Part shown: positions 7,363 through 13,605 of the stretch, piece by piece
Layout: each line of letters opens with the position of its first letter
Numbering within the stretch: the stretch's first letter is position 1
Virus record (IMG/VR): IMGVR_UViG_3300047171_000023
Span: 1-41,847 of that record
Length of the DNA stretch: 41,847 nucleotides
Source of the DNA: a virus
Strand: one strand, 5' to 3'
The notes under the pieces: generated by a model
Told to the model about the DNA's origin: nothing
Seen by the model: the letters and a program-made list of their open reading frames with translations, nothing else
The model's database searches: none
Translations under genes and position numbers: made by a program

Positions 7363-7535
7363 ATCATGCGAATTCAGGTGGGCCGCATCTGCGCCTGGTG
7401 AGCGAGGATGATCGGCCGGCGCGGCGATCGAAGCTCGATGGGTTGATGCTGGCGGCGATGTTCCTGGCGTCGGCTTGCGTTTCGGCGTTCGTGCTCGGCG
7501 CGGTCGCGCGGCTTGGGTGGGAGTTGGTGCGATGA
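7359..7535 (+). CDS. 58-aa single-pass membrane protein between gam and gemA
   Basis: ATG 7359 overlaps the gam stop (ATGA) and TGA 7533-7535 overlaps the gemA ATG at 7532. The peptide begins MNHANSGGPHLRLV, has a charged stretch (SEDDRPARRSKLD) and one hydrophobic helix (GLMLAAMFLASACVSAFVLG) near the C-terminus. It is too short for common gene-calling cut-offs, but the overlaps on both sides make it credible. Function unknown. Confidence 0.6.
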   Translation: MNHANSGGPHLRLVSEDDRPARRSKLDGLMLAAMFLASACVSAFVLGAVARLGWELVR

Positions 7536-8008
7536 GCGCCGTCGCGGCTGATCCGGCGTTGCGGCGCGCGCGGGTTGCGAAAATCCACATCGCGAAGAAG
7601 AAGCTCGCGATGGAGGATGACAGCTACCGTGCGTTGCTGCGCCGTATTACCGGCAAGGATAGCAGCACGGCGCTGGCAATCGCCGAGCTTGACCTGGTGC
7701 TGGCGGAGTTCAAGCGGCTTGGGTTTCACGATGCGCCGGATGCGCGGCGGTATCGCAAGCAGGCCAATCATCCGCATGTGCGCAAGGTCTATGCGCTCTG
7801 GTGGGCGCTGAAACCACATTTGAGAGACGGATCAGATGCGGCTTTACGGTCGTTCGTCCGGCGACAGACGCGGTGCGATCTGACGCCGGACGGAGTGAGT
7901 TCACCCGATTTTCTGAACCCCGAGCAGGCGAACAAGGTGAACGAGGGGTTGAAGGCGTGGCTCAAGCGTGAGCGCGCGGCCAAATCGACCACGGAAATTT
8001 CCGCTTGA
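7532..8008 (+). CDS. gemA: GemA-like regulatory protein (Mu gp16 family)
   Basis: The 158-aa protein carries the family signature: IHIAKKKLAMEDDSYRALLRRITGK..S near the start, a central HPHVRKVYALWWALKPHL and a C-terminal LNPEQANKVNEGLKAWLKR. GemA of Mu changes host gene expression and DNA supercoiling; its biochemical activity is poorly understood. ATG 7532 was chosen because it overlaps the preceding stop; the frame also opens at 7475, inside the upstream gene. Confidence 0.85.
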   Translation: MSAVAADPALRRARVAKIHIAKKKLAMEDDSYRALLRRITGKDSSTALAIAELDLVLAEFKRLGFHDAPDARRYRKQANHPHVRKVYALWWALKPHLRDGSDAALRSFVRRQTRCDLTPDGVSSPDFLNPEQANKVNEGLKAWLKRERAAKSTTEISA

Positions 8009-8024
8009 CGACAACGACGCACAT

Positions 8025-8248
8025 GGCGCAGGTTCCGCTCGCTACGACGCAGCCTGAAACCTGCGCCGCACGCAAGCTGACTGTAGGCGCCGGGTTCCGC
8101 GTTGGAGCCGTTCCCATAATTCCGGGTGGCGCAGGTGTATGTCCGAGGGTGGCGCGTGAGCGCAGCCTAAAGACCTGCGCGGCTGTCCCTACAGCAGCTT
8201 TTCAGCACCCGGAATCGCATGGTGCGGTTCCCTATGTAGGAGCGTTCT
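8025..8248 (+). ncRNA. Candidate structured regulatory RNA/leader with competing stems
   Basis: The 240-nt gap after gemA is dense in perfect complementarity. GGCGCAGGTT (8025-8034) pairs with AACCTGCGCC (8058-8067). TTCCGGGTG (8120-8128) pairs with CACCCGGAA (8206-8214), enclosing GCGCAGGT (8129-8136)/ACCTGCGC (8173-8180) and GCTGT (8182-8186)/ACAGC (8191-8195), a three-way junction. The inner stem contains GCGC-GTGA-GCGC (8152-8163), a GNRA tetraloop. CCTACAG (8188-8194) can also pair with CTGTAGG (8081-8087), and its first six bases with TGTAGG (8235-8240), which overlaps the AGGAG ribosome-binding site. This suggests a cis-acting translational or transcriptional switch for the gene at 8249. 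Confidence 0.5.
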
Positions 8249-8920
8249 ATGACTGCGTTAAAATTCACGAAGATGGTTGCCGTTCCCTCCGACCCGGTTC
8301 CTCAGGACTGGGTGAGGGTCGGTCAAATTTGTCCAGCCCTGGACATTTCTGTCCGGACCTCGCGGCGGATTTTGGAGCGAGTTCCCTTTACGATCCACGA
8401 GGCGACATTCATTCCGGAAGAGACGGATTCGGGCACGCAGATGGTCCGAGTTTTCAGCAGGAAGGGCGCTCTCAAGCTCGCGCTTCTCAGCCGAACGGAG
8501 GCGGGCGAGAAGGTCGCGCTGTTGTTGCTAGATCAAGCGGAACGAGGCATCAGGCGTCAGCCGATGATCGGCTCGGAGCAGATTGCCTCTGCCCCTCCGA
8601 CGATGGAAGTGGTCAATGTGCTGGACGAGATCGAGCGGTTGCTCAGCCGGGGCGAGTTGACGGCGGATGCGATCGACGCCTTTCGGCGCGGAGAGCGGAT
8701 GGTCTCGCCGGATCAAACCCTGATTGCGCTGGCCGACGAGAGGGATGCGCTGGCGAAGGCGCAAAGCCGCATCATGGCGGCGTTGCTGGAGAACGACCGG
8801 AAGGCGGTGCGCGCGGGTTACGCCTCCGGCGCGGTCTCGCGATTCCGCAAGATGCGGGCCAAGCTGGCGCAGCTTCAACTGCCGTTCTCGGATGGGGGCG
8901 ATTCCAATGCAGCCGTCTGA
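8249..8920 (+). CDS. Predicted early regulatory protein, possibly antirepressor-like
   Basis: The 223-aa product starts at ATG 8249 after AGGAG (8238-8242). The N-terminal third has an HTH-like segment (RVGQICPALDISVRTSRRIL) and then VRVFSRKGALKLALLSRTEAGEKVALLLLDQAE, which loosely recalls the phage BRO-N/antirepressor pattern (sheet, then LxxLxxxSR and a helix). The rest is helical (about 120-215). The family is not certain. The structured leader upstream suggests expression controlled after transcription starts. Confidence 0.65.
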   Translation: MTALKFTKMVAVPSDPVPQDWVRVGQICPALDISVRTSRRILERVPFTIHEATFIPEETDSGTQMVRVFSRKGALKLALLSRTEAGEKVALLLLDQAERGIRRQPMIGSEQIASAPPTMEVVNVLDEIERLLSRGELTADAIDAFRRGERMVSPDQTLIALADERDALAKAQSRIMAALLENDRKAVRAGYASGAVSRFRKMRAKLAQLQLPFSDGGDSNAAV

Positions 8921-9092
8921 CACGCTCTCCGACGTGTTCAACGCGGCGGCCGCGCTGGAGACGCTCGGGGCGCTGCTGGTTGAGGTCGGTCACGATCTGC
9001 CGCCGGTCAGCGCGGCGGGGCATGGGCATCTGCTCGTCCTGCTCGGGCGTGACCTGCAAAGCTGTTGCGAGAAGCTGCTCTCGCCAAACTGA
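8907..9092 (+). CDS. 61-aa last gene of the early operon, unknown
   Basis: ATG 8907 overlaps the end of the preceding gene by 14 bp. The peptide starts MQPSDTLSDVFNAAAALETLGALLVEVGHD and ends ...RDLQSCCEKLLSPN; it is helical with two adjacent cysteines. It is followed at once by a strong intrinsic terminator, which supports its place as the end of the transcription unit. No family recognised. Confidence 0.5.
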   Translation: MQPSDTLSDVFNAAAALETLGALLVEVGHDLPPVSAAGHGHLLVLLGRDLQSCCEKLLSPN

Positions 9093-9103
9093 CGTGACTG
9101 CGA

Positions 9104-9130
9104 GGGTGGCCCAAATTGGGCCACCCTTTT
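9104..9130 (+). terminator. Rho-independent terminator ending the early operon
   Basis: GGGTGGCCC (9104-9112) and GGGCCACCC (9118-9126) form a perfect 9-bp G/C stem with an AAATT loop, followed by TTTT (9127-9130). It lies 11 bp after the last early gene and only 20 bp before the GTG of the activator gene. Confidence 0.85.
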
Positions 9131-9149
9131 CACGGTTGAGCGTGCTCCC

Positions 9150-9488
9150 GTGAGTGAACTGGGCTCCCTGCTGGAATTGCTCGGCACCGAGACCGCTGTT
9201 GCGCTGATCGAGGCGCATGGTGGCACGCGGATTTCGGTGCCGATGTCCGCCAGTGCGGATAGCCCGCTGCGCGCGCAGCTGGGCGATTCCGGATATCTGC
9301 GCCTGGTGCAGTATTTCGGGGGGCATCTGATGCAGGTGCCGACGGCGAAGAAATGGCGTATCCAGGTCTATGATGCGCGTGGCATGACGCGGCGCGAGAT
9401 GGCGCGGCGGCTGGGCTGCACCGAGGCGACGGTTTACAAGCTGCTCGCCGCCAAGCGCGATGAGCGCCAGATGTCGATGAACATCTGA
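9150..9488 (+). CDS. Mor/C-family late transcription activator
   Basis: The 112-aa protein (GTG start) matches the Mor/C family in size and layout: an N-terminal dimerisation region (LGSLLELLGTETAVALIEAHGG), a central beta segment (R-I-S-V-P...YLRLVQYFGGHLMQVP) and a C-terminal HTH (about 79-103: MTRREMARRLGCTEATVYKLLA). In Mu, Mor activates the middle promoter and C the four late promoters. Only one such gene is present here, just before the first late palindrome, so it probably does the late job alone. A terminator lies 20 bp upstream, so it needs read-through, antitermination or a promoter I could not find. Confidence 0.88.
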   Translation: MSELGSLLELLGTETAVALIEAHGGTRISVPMSASADSPLRAQLGDSGYLRLVQYFGGHLMQVPTAKKWRIQVYDARGMTRREMARRLGCTEATVYKLLAAKRDERQMSMNI

Positions 9489-9503
9489 CCTGAACGGGTC
9501 GAT

Positions 9504-9549
9504 TGCTCAAAGGTTTGAGCAAGGCAGGTTTCGCGGGCGCGCGTAGTCT
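9504..9549 (+). promoter_or_regulatory. Late promoter 1 (Plys-like): activator palindrome plus -10
   Basis: A perfect inverted repeat TTGCTCAAA-GG-TTTGAGCAA (9504-9523) is followed about 20 bp later by TAGTCT (9544-9549), a plausible -10, and 6 bp later by the endolysin ATG (9556). The palindrome centre lies about 42 bp upstream of the expected start, a class II activator position. The same element occurs at 19195 and 31305. No Shine-Dalgarno is present, so the message would be leaderless. Confidence 0.75.
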
Positions 9550-9555
9550 CGCGGC

Positions 9556-10107
9556 ATGGTTCAGACGATTTCCCCCGTATTTATCAAGGTTTTCGCCATC
9601 CTGATCGGTGAGGAGGGCGGGTTTACCAACGATCCGGCCGATCCCGGCAACTGGACCGGCGGCGTGGTCAATGCGGGTGTCTGCAAGGGCACGAAGTTTG
9701 GCATTTCGGCTTCGGCCTTTCCTGGCACGGACATCGCGAACCTCACGCTCGATCAGGCGCGGACGATCTATTCGGTGGCGTATTGGGCGCCGATCGAGGG
9801 TGATGCGGTGCCGCCGGCGATCGGGCTGCTGCTGTTCGACGCGGCGGTGAACAATGGCGTCGACCGTTCGGTGCGGTTTCTGCAGGCGGCGCTTGATGTG
9901 GCCGTCGATGGCGTGATGGGGCCGCAGACGCGGGATGCGCGCGATAGGGCTGTGCATGCCGATGCCAAGGCGCTGGCGGTCGAGCTGCTGGCGCGGCGGA
10001 TCGATTTCATGGGCGGTCTCGCTGAATGGCTGAGCTTCGGGTTGGGATGGTCGCGGCGGCTGGCGGCGTTGCCGTTCAAGGCGGCCGATTTGGGAGGTTT
10101 CGCATGA
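9556..10107 (+). CDS. Endolysin, GH108-type lysozyme with peptidoglycan-binding tail
   Basis: The 183-aa protein opens with the glycoside hydrolase 108 signature ILIGEEGGFTNDPADPGN, with the expected catalytic glutamate at E20, followed by T-K-F-G-I-S (about 52-57). The C-terminal half (FDAAVNNG...RFLQAALDVAVDGVMGPQT) matches the associated peptidoglycan-binding domain. It cleaves the glycan backbone during lysis. There is no signal peptide, so a holin should release it. It is the first gene of late block 1, with an apparently leaderless start. Confidence 0.9.
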   Translation: MVQTISPVFIKVFAILIGEEGGFTNDPADPGNWTGGVVNAGVCKGTKFGISASAFPGTDIANLTLDQARTIYSVAYWAPIEGDAVPPAIGLLLFDAAVNNGVDRSVRFLQAALDVAVDGVMGPQTRDARDRAVHADAKALAVELLARRIDFMGGLAEWLSFGLGWSRRLAALPFKAADLGGFA

Positions 10108-10694
10108 GCCCGCTCGCGCTGTTTGTTTTGTTTGTGATCTATGCCGGCATTGTCTGGCGGTTGCGCGGCGGGGCGTTCACGACGCTCACCGGTATCGATC
10201 CGGGCACGGATGGTGCGCGGTTGGGGTGTGCGGTGCTGATGGGGGCACCGCTCGCGCTGCTGCATGCGGATTGGCGTGCGCTGCTGCTGATCCCGGCGAT
10301 ATTCATCGGTCTACTGATGGCGGGCTGGGGGCCGTTTCAGGGAATGGGGACGGAAGATGTTCCCGGTTACGCGCCGGAGAAAAGCTGGTTGCGCTGGTTG
10401 CCCGACCGGTTGGGACTCGCGCCCGGTAGTTATTGGCACGATTGGGTCGGCATGACGCAGGCCGGTGTGGTGTGCGTGGCGCCATCGGCCATCGTGGTCG
10501 CATGGGTGGCGCACTGGACGACGATGCCGCCGCTGATGGTTTTGGTGTGCGGTGCGGCGTTCGGTGAGGCCTACACCATCGCGCGGGCGCCGCTGCCGAG
10601 CATTCCGAAATTCGTGACCGGGCAATCGTGGGGCGAAGTGTTCGCCGGGATGCTGTTCGGCGCGTCGATCGCGGCGCCGTTCATTTTCAACTGA
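10104..10694 (+). CDS. Multi-pass membrane protein of the lysis region
   Basis: The 196-aa protein overlaps the endolysin stop by 4 bp. Hydrophobic segments at about 3-18, 43-53, 57-73, 112-132, 136-153 and 180-195 suggest five or six membrane spans. No family is recognised. Between the endolysin and a holin-like gene it may assist lysis, but its size and polytopic character are unlike a typical small holin. Confidence 0.65.
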   Translation: MSPLALFVLFVIYAGIVWRLRGGAFTTLTGIDPGTDGARLGCAVLMGAPLALLHADWRALLLIPAIFIGLLMAGWGPFQGMGTEDVPGYAPEKSWLRWLPDRLGLAPGSYWHDWVGMTQAGVVCVAPSAIVVAWVAHWTTMPPLMVLVCGAAFGEAYTIARAPLPSIPKFVTGQSWGEVFAGMLFGASIAAPFIFN

Positions 10695-10704
10695 GGAGAC
10701 TGAC

Positions 10705-11358
10705 ATGAGCGACATGTTGGGAACGGCCGCGACCATCGCCGAGGATGTCGCCAAGGGTGCGTCGGCCGGGTCGATCGTGCCGGGGTTCGGCACGGCGATC
10801 GGCGCGATCGGCGGGTTGGCGCTGGGGATTGAACCGGCGATCGGGCAATGGCTGTTCGGCAAGAACGCGCCGGCGGTGCAGCAGGCGGTAAGTTCGCTCG
10901 CGACCAGCGTGACCGGCACGGCCGACCCGCAGGCGCAGGCGGCGGCGCTGGCCGATGCGGCGGTGGCGGCGAAAATGCGGATCGGGCTCGCGCAGATCGC
11001 AGCACAGCAGGCGGAGGCCGGCTGGCAGGATCATGTGAATGAGCTGACCGCGCGGCTGAGCGATGTCGCCAATGCTCGCGCGCAAGAAGAGGCGCTGACC
11101 AAGGCCGGCTCGCCCGTGCAATGGGCGCCGGTGGTGATTTCCGTTGTGGTTCTGGTGACGTTCGGCGTGGTGGTGGGTGCGTTGTTGTTGCGCGCGGTGC
11201 CGGCTGGATCGGAAGCGCTGATCAACGTGCTGCTGGGCACGCTGGCGACGATGGCGGTTTCGGTGGTGTCGTTCTGGGTGGGTTCGTCAAGCGATAGCAG
11301 GGTCAAAACGCATTACATGGCGCAGGCCTCGGCCGCGGCCGCCCGAGGTAAAAACTAA
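10705..11358 (+). CDS. Holin-like protein (GTA-type 3TM family)
   Basis: The 217-aa protein has a glycine/alanine-rich amphipathic N-terminus (SIVPGFGTAIGAIGGLALGI), a long helical region and two clear C-terminal membrane helices (about 143-165 and 172-192) ending in SFWVGSSSDSR. This resembles the three-helix holins found with gene transfer agents and alphaproteobacterial phages. It would form the membrane lesion that frees the endolysin. A GAGGAG ribosome-binding site lies 7-12 bp before the ATG. Confidence 0.75.
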   Translation: MSDMLGTAATIAEDVAKGASAGSIVPGFGTAIGAIGGLALGIEPAIGQWLFGKNAPAVQQAVSSLATSVTGTADPQAQAAALADAAVAAKMRIGLAQIAAQQAEAGWQDHVNELTARLSDVANARAQEEALTKAGSPVQWAPVVISVVVLVTFGVVVGALLLRAVPAGSEALINVLLGTLATMAVSVVSFWVGSSSDSRVKTHYMAQASAAAARGKN

Positions 11359-11690
11359 TGCAGCTTTCAAGCCAACCGTTCGATGTGATCTCGGTCGCGA
11401 TTCTGGGTGCGTCGACATTGATCTCGGCGCTGATGCTGCGTTTGCAGGTGAGGTTGGCCAAAAAAGTGGACGCAGACAATCTGGCCAAGCGGGTCGAAAC
11501 GCTGGAGACCCGGACCGCAAGCATGCCGACGCACGCTGACCTCGCGACCATCGGGCTGCGGCTCGGCACCATCGAGCAATCGACGGCGGCGACCGGGGCG
11601 ACCGTGCAGGGTGTGAGCAAGGCGCTCGATGGCGTGTCGCGCCAGCTCGAGATCATCCAGGAGCATCTGCTGGACGGGAAGCCGTCATGA
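11358..11690 (+). CDS. Mu gp25-like protein (DUF2730 type)
   Basis: The 110-aa protein has one N-terminal membrane helix (about 10-28: VISVAILGASTLISALML) followed by a coiled coil rich in L/E/T heptads (ADNLAKRVETLETR...LEIIQEHL). Size, topology and position between the lysis genes and the gp26-like gene match Mu gp25. It may act as a spanin-like or lysis accessory protein, but no function is established. Its start shares a base with the previous stop (TAATG). Confidence 0.75.
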   Translation: MQLSSQPFDVISVAILGASTLISALMLRLQVRLAKKVDADNLAKRVETLETRTASMPTHADLATIGLRLGTIEQSTAATGATVQGVSKALDGVSRQLEIIQEHLLDGKPS

Positions 11691-12001
11691 GCGATTATGC
11701 CGAGCTTCTCGCCGAGGATCGCCGTCAGTTCATTCTAGGCGCGCTGAACGAGGCCGATGATTACCGGATGAACGATTTGTCGCTCAAGGCGGTGTTGGAA
11801 CGGTTCGGGCATCGGGTCGGGCGGGACATTATTCGTGCTGATCTAACCTGGTTGACGCAGCACGGGTTGGTGCGGGTCGAGCGGTTGGGTGGTGATGAGC
11901 CGAACGGCCCCAGCGTGTGGCTCACTACCTTGACCGAGAGCGGGCAGGACGTGGCACGCGGCCGGCATCATCCGGGTGTGGCGCGGCGCCCACCCGCATG
12001 A
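11687..12001 (+). CDS. Mu gp26-like small winged-helix protein
   Basis: The 104-aa protein begins MSDYAELLAEDRRQFILGAL and has a winged-helix-like core (LKAVLERFGHRVGRDIIRADLTWLTQHGLVRVE) with a C-terminal beta hairpin containing VWLTTLTESGQDVA. It matches the gp26-type protein that sits between gp25 and gp27 in Mu-like phages, and probably works with the packaging genes. Confidence 0.8.
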   Translation: MSDYAELLAEDRRQFILGALNEADDYRMNDLSLKAVLERFGHRVGRDIIRADLTWLTQHGLVRVERLGGDEPNGPSVWLTTLTESGQDVARGRHHPGVARRPPA

Positions 12002-12582
12002 GCAGGCCCAGCAGCGTCGATCGGCTGCCGCCGGAAGTGCGCGAGGCGATCGGGCGGTTGCGCGAGGCGGGCCATACGATCGATGAAATTTTGGCGCATC
12101 TGGCGGATATGCAGTCGAGCGTTTCACGCTCGGCGTTGGGGCGGCATCTGAAAGGGTTCGATGGGCTACGCGAGAAGACCAAGCGCTCGCGCGACGTAGC
12201 GGACGCGCTGATGCGCAATTTAGGTGATGCGCCGGAAAGCAAGACGGCGAGGCTGAACATCGAACTGCTTCATTCTGCGGTGCTCGATGTCATGATGCGG
12301 GCAGAGGATGGTGAGACGATCGATGCGCGCGGCCGCGCCGCACTCGATGGCAATCCCGAAGGTGTGATGATGCTCGCCAAGGCGTTGGATCATCTGGGGC
12401 GCGCAACCAAAACCAATGTCGATGCGATTGCAGCGGTAGAGAAGCGGGCGGCGGAAAAGGCGACCAAGGAAGCGGTCGCGGCGGTCGAGAAGGTGGCGAA
12501 GGCGGGCGGCCTGACGGCGGAGACGCTCTCGCAGATCAAGGCCGGGATATTCGGCGTGAGGCCGGCCGATGCGCCGGGTTAG
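11998..12582 (+). CDS. Mu gp27-like small terminase subunit (DUF3486)
   Basis: The 194-aa protein (ATG 11998, overlapping the previous stop) starts MSRPSSVDRLPPEVREAIGRLREAGHTIDEILAHL, the N-terminal HTH typical of the DUF3486 family, then S-R-S-A-L-G-R-H-L-K. The C-terminal half is a long alanine-rich helix (AVEKRAAEKATKEAVAAVEKV). It should recognise the phage end and recruit the large terminase for headful packaging. Confidence 0.88.
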   Translation: MSRPSSVDRLPPEVREAIGRLREAGHTIDEILAHLADMQSSVSRSALGRHLKGFDGLREKTKRSRDVADALMRNLGDAPESKTARLNIELLHSAVLDVMMRAEDGETIDARGRAALDGNPEGVMMLAKALDHLGRATKTNVDAIAAVEKRAAEKATKEAVAAVEKVAKAGGLTAETLSQIKAGIFGVRPADAPG

Positions 12583-12778
12583 TGCCAAGCAGGTCGCACC
12601 GTTCGCGGGATCGCTGGCGGATGGCGTATGCTGTGTGTGCGGCAAGCGCGGGATCGCGGTGTTGGCATCCGGCCGAAATGCGAATGGCCTGATCGAGCGG
12701 GTTTACTGCGCGATCGAACCCTGCGCGAAAGCCGAGGGCTGGCCGTGGGTGACGCAGCCATGGAAGCGCGCGGTATGA
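12569..12778 (+). CDS. Small cysteine-rich protein in the packaging region
   Basis: The 69-aa product overlaps the gp27 stop by 14 bp and the next ATG by 4 bp. It has CCVCGKRG (about 22-29) and YCAIEPC (about 46-52), four or five cysteines that could bind zinc. It is not part of the Mu template and its function is unknown. Confidence 0.55.
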   Translation: MRRVSAKQVAPFAGSLADGVCCVCGKRGIAVLASGRNANGLIERVYCAIEPCAKAEGWPWVTQPWKRAV

Positions 12779-13077
12779 GCCGTAGCAGGAAGGCGCATTT
12801 TGAGTTGGGTGATATCGGCGTGCGGATGCTGGCACTGCATAAGCAGGGCTTGAACTGTATTGAGATCGCGGCACGGCTCCAGATCGCGGTCAGCTCGGTC
12901 TATAATCGGCTGCCGGCCTTGAAACGGAGCGCCGGGCTTGATGTCAAAGGGCGCGGTACACCGCCGAGCGGGCTGTGGGACGTTCCCGAAATCAAGCCCG
13001 AGCGCATGGCATATGGCACCGCGCCGCTGCCGGCGAATTGCACGCTGGCGCGACGCATTCTGGGTTTGCCCACATGA
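12775..13077 (+). CDS. Small HTH protein in the packaging region
   Basis: The 100-aa protein (ATG 12775, 4-bp overlap) has a helix-turn-helix at about 15-45: DIGVRMLALHKQGLNCIEIA, then ARLQIAVSSVYNRL. The C-terminus is proline-rich (RGTPPSGLWDVPEIKPE). It could be a late regulator or a packaging accessory. It is not recognised as a Mu core gene. Confidence 0.6.
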   Translation: MSRSRKAHFELGDIGVRMLALHKQGLNCIEIAARLQIAVSSVYNRLPALKRSAGLDVKGRGTPPSGLWDVPEIKPERMAYGTAPLPANCTLARRILGLPT

Positions 13078-13325
13078 GCCCTGAGGAATGCCAGGCGATC
13101 GAGGCGCAGGCGGGCGCGGTGCGCATGTTGCTGGATGGGATGCACAATCGACTGGCCCATCAGGGCTGCGATCAGCGGGCGCTGTTGCGGGCGCTGACGG
13201 ATTACATGGCGATGATCATCATCGAGGGCGCGGTGCCGGGCATGCAATGTGCGGTGCTGGCGGCGACGCAGGCGATGCTGGCGGAGCGGGTGATGGGTGT
13301 TGTGCAGGTGGCCGGGCATGGATGA
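13074..13325 (+). CDS. Small helical protein, unknown
   Basis: An 83-aa product joined to its upstream neighbour by a 4-bp overlap. It is almost entirely helical and alanine/methionine-rich (MSPEECQAIEAQAGAVRMLL ... AAVLAATQAM-like run). No family recognised. Operon position supports it as a gene. Confidence 0.5.
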   Translation: MSPEECQAIEAQAGAVRMLLDGMHNRLAHQGCDQRALLRALTDYMAMIIIEGAVPGMQCAVLAATQAMLAERVMGVVQVAGHG

Positions 13326-13605
13326 GCGCGAGCGCACGCGCTGGCGGCGGCATCATGCCAAGCTCACCGATCTGGCGTTGGGCGAAAAGCTCGATGCGGA
13401 GGGGAACTGGCGGCTGCCGCCGGTGCCGTTTTTTACCGAGGTGATGCAGACGATCGATGAACTGATCGGACGCGCGGCGCAGCTGGAGGCGGAACTGGCG
13501 GATTGCAAAGCCGAGCAGCGGCCGAACGGGTGCGGATCATCGAGCGTGGGTGGCGGCTATGCCGAGGCCGTGGCGCGCCATGAAAAGCTGAGCAGCTGGC
13601 CGTGA
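13318..13605 (+). CDS. Small coiled-coil protein before the terminase
   Basis: The 95-aa frame starts at ATG 13318 (MDERERTRWRRHHAKLTDLA), overlapping the preceding stop by 8 bp, and its stop overlaps the terminase GTG. The middle contains LPPVPFFTEVMQTIDELI, then a coiled coil (AAQLEAELADCKAE). Function unknown. Confidence 0.5.
   Translation: MDERERTRWRRHHAKLTDLALGEKLDAEGNWRLPPVPFFTEVMQTIDELIGRAAQLEAELADCKAEQRPNGCGSSSVGGGYAEAVARHEKLSSWP

Noticed and set aside
8005-9153. Long plus-strand ORF (TTG start) covering the gap after gemA and the next gene
   Set aside because: Most of it is an out-of-frame shadow of 8249-8920, it lacks a good start site, and 8025-8248 is better explained by extensive inverted repeats. 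A short peptide from ATG 8023 cannot be fully excluded.
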